This document shows, piece by piece, positions 23,073 through 23,707 of a stretch of DNA of 23,707 nucleotides (position 1 is the stretch's first letter; each line of letters begins with the position of its first letter). The stretch comes from DAIDHK01 sp035510695 (lineage in GTDB: Bacteria; Patescibacteriota; Microgenomatia; Levybacterales; UBA12049). The notes beneath the pieces were generated by a model that worked only from the letters and a program-made list of their open reading frames with translations, was not told the origin of the DNA and made no database searches. The DNA lies in NCBI GenBank assembly GCA_035510695.1, contig DATKGO010000038.1:1-23707 (forward strand), in the 5' to 3' direction. A program made the translations under genes and the position numbers.

Positions 23073-23480
23073 TTACATATCTATCTCTTGAGATTTGTCT
23101 TCTTCTACCCGTCCACCAACATCAACAAATCCATTTTGCGCAGGCTTTGCATAGAGGATCGAACCCTTACCATGTTTAATTTCAATTGCTCGCTTAAGAG
23201 TGTTTGCAAGTAGCATCGCACCGGAACCATTGCCTTCTGCTTCCGGTATCTCCCAATCTTTTGCAAAGGTACGAGCGCGGATTAAACCTTTGTTTTCATC
23301 AATCCACGCCCAAACCATGGTATGCTCCATCTTTGTGGTTTCCTGCAAAGTTATTCGTTCCACTTCCTCAACGCTTTCCATTTGCTTATGATGCCAAAGC
23401 GGCATTGTAGATATGTCAGCGCGCACCCATGTGATTTCATCTTTTTGCCATGTTTTAATTTCTCCACTTCTTCCATACAT
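23073..23480 (-). pseudogene. 5'-truncated PhzF-family protein gene
   Basis: The 135-aa frame from ATG 23480 matches the C-terminal half of PhzF-like isomerases. It includes GEIKTWQKDEITWVRAD, the core DWEIPEAEGNGSGAMLL (family pattern edpAtGSa), a HGKGSILYAKP strand and the closing VDVGGRV. Members are usually 260-300 aa with two similar halves and an N-terminal catalytic Glu that is missing here. The reading frame stays open upstream of the ATG through LGAAWLLTKLRKKATNA to the end of the asparagine-rich tract, where homology stops abruptly. This suggests the gene was cut there by a rearrangement. The product is probably inactive. Confidence 0.65.
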
Positions 23481-23527
23481 AGCGTTCGTTGCTTTTTTTC
23501 GAAGCTTCGTTAAGAGCCATGCCGCCC

Positions 23528-23707
23528 CTAGCGAACGCAGCGAACATTGTTGCTATTCGTCTTGGTATTGTTGTTCGTGTTGCCATTGTTCTGATTCACG
23601 TTCCACGCGTTAGTCGTATTGTTACTGTTCGTAGTCGAAGACCAGTAATTGTTATTGGCGTATAGATTCGTTTCTGCATTTTCTACCCCAAAAACGGGGT
23701 GAACGAA
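23528..23707 (-). repeat. probable DGR template repeat (asparagine-codon-rich)
   Basis: Read on the minus strand, the frame is open from the window edge to TAG 23528-23530. It encodes FVHPVFGVENAETNL, YANNNYWSSTTNSNN, TTNAWNVNQNNGNTNNN, TKTNSNN and a final VRCVR. About 18 of the last 45 codons are AAC or AAT, most others are ACN/AGY, and the non-A codons (TGG, GTG, GTTCGCTGCGTTCGC) are kept. This is the signature of a diversity-generating retroelement template, where every A is a mutable position and WSS...NAW...VRCVR frames the variable C-lectin-type tail. A variable repeat itself would show many A-to-N changes, which are not seen. No RT or variable gene is in the window. Confidence 0.72.

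Noticed and set aside
23460..23522. 21-codon minus-strand ORF beginning MALNEASKK directly after the asparagine-rich tract
   Set aside because: It is very short and overlaps the PhzF frame, which has family support. It could be a leader of a DGR accessory gene, but there is no evidence.
1..23707. CRISPR array
   Set aside because: No set of regularly spaced direct repeats was seen; the repeats present are inverted and intergenic.

Overview
The window most likely comes from a Candidate Phyla Radiation (Patescibacteria) genome, perhaps Microgenomates-like. This is inferred from gene content and style. Genes are compact and AT-rich, and several have a -10 box only 5-10 nt before the start codon. 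Small proteins such as DUF4342 and DUF5667 families are present. Deoxynucleotides are made by a B12-dependent (class II) ribonucleotide reductase, and no B12 biosynthesis genes are visible.

Left part (1-9,900). The 3' end of a probable serine recombinase gene runs antisense into a tRNA-Asn gene, a typical integration-site arrangement. Then come an unknown 254-aa protein, a small membrane protein, a VOC protein, a short-chain dehydrogenase, a DegV protein, a convergent MgtA-type P-type ATPase, a DUF4342 protein, a truncated hydrolase, a membrane-anchored protein, GAPDH and a cytidylate-kinase-like protein. Intergenic gaps here are rich in inverted repeats, including a nested 159-bp one between mgtA and the DUF4342 gene.

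Central part (9,900-15,800). After a secreted DUF5667 protein comes a deoxynucleotide/cobalamin module: nrdR, nrdJ (class II RNR), a cobalamin riboswitch with visible antiterminator and terminator, a PduO-type cobalamin adenosyltransferase, and an unknown 455-aa zinc-ribbon-tailed protein 8 nt downstream. The adenosyltransferase would make the cofactor NrdJ needs. The riboswitch would tune it, and probably the unknown protein, to cobalamin supply.

Right part (15,800-23,707) is accessory DNA. An IS630-type element with a split transposase (A9 run at the junction) has inserted into a minus-strand gene whose two halves remain on either side. Next are a 1037-aa TraD/VirD4-like coupling ATPase and a replication-relaxation family protein, a conjugation-type pair bracketed by a 16-bp inverted repeat. 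Then come a decayed zinc-finger gene, an unknown 315-aa protein and a 5'-truncated PhzF-family gene. At the right edge on the minus strand is an asparagine-codon-rich tract ending in a Val-Arg-Cys-Val-Arg stop. It has the character of the template repeat of a diversity-generating retroelement (DGR); the reverse transcriptase and variable gene would lie beyond the window.
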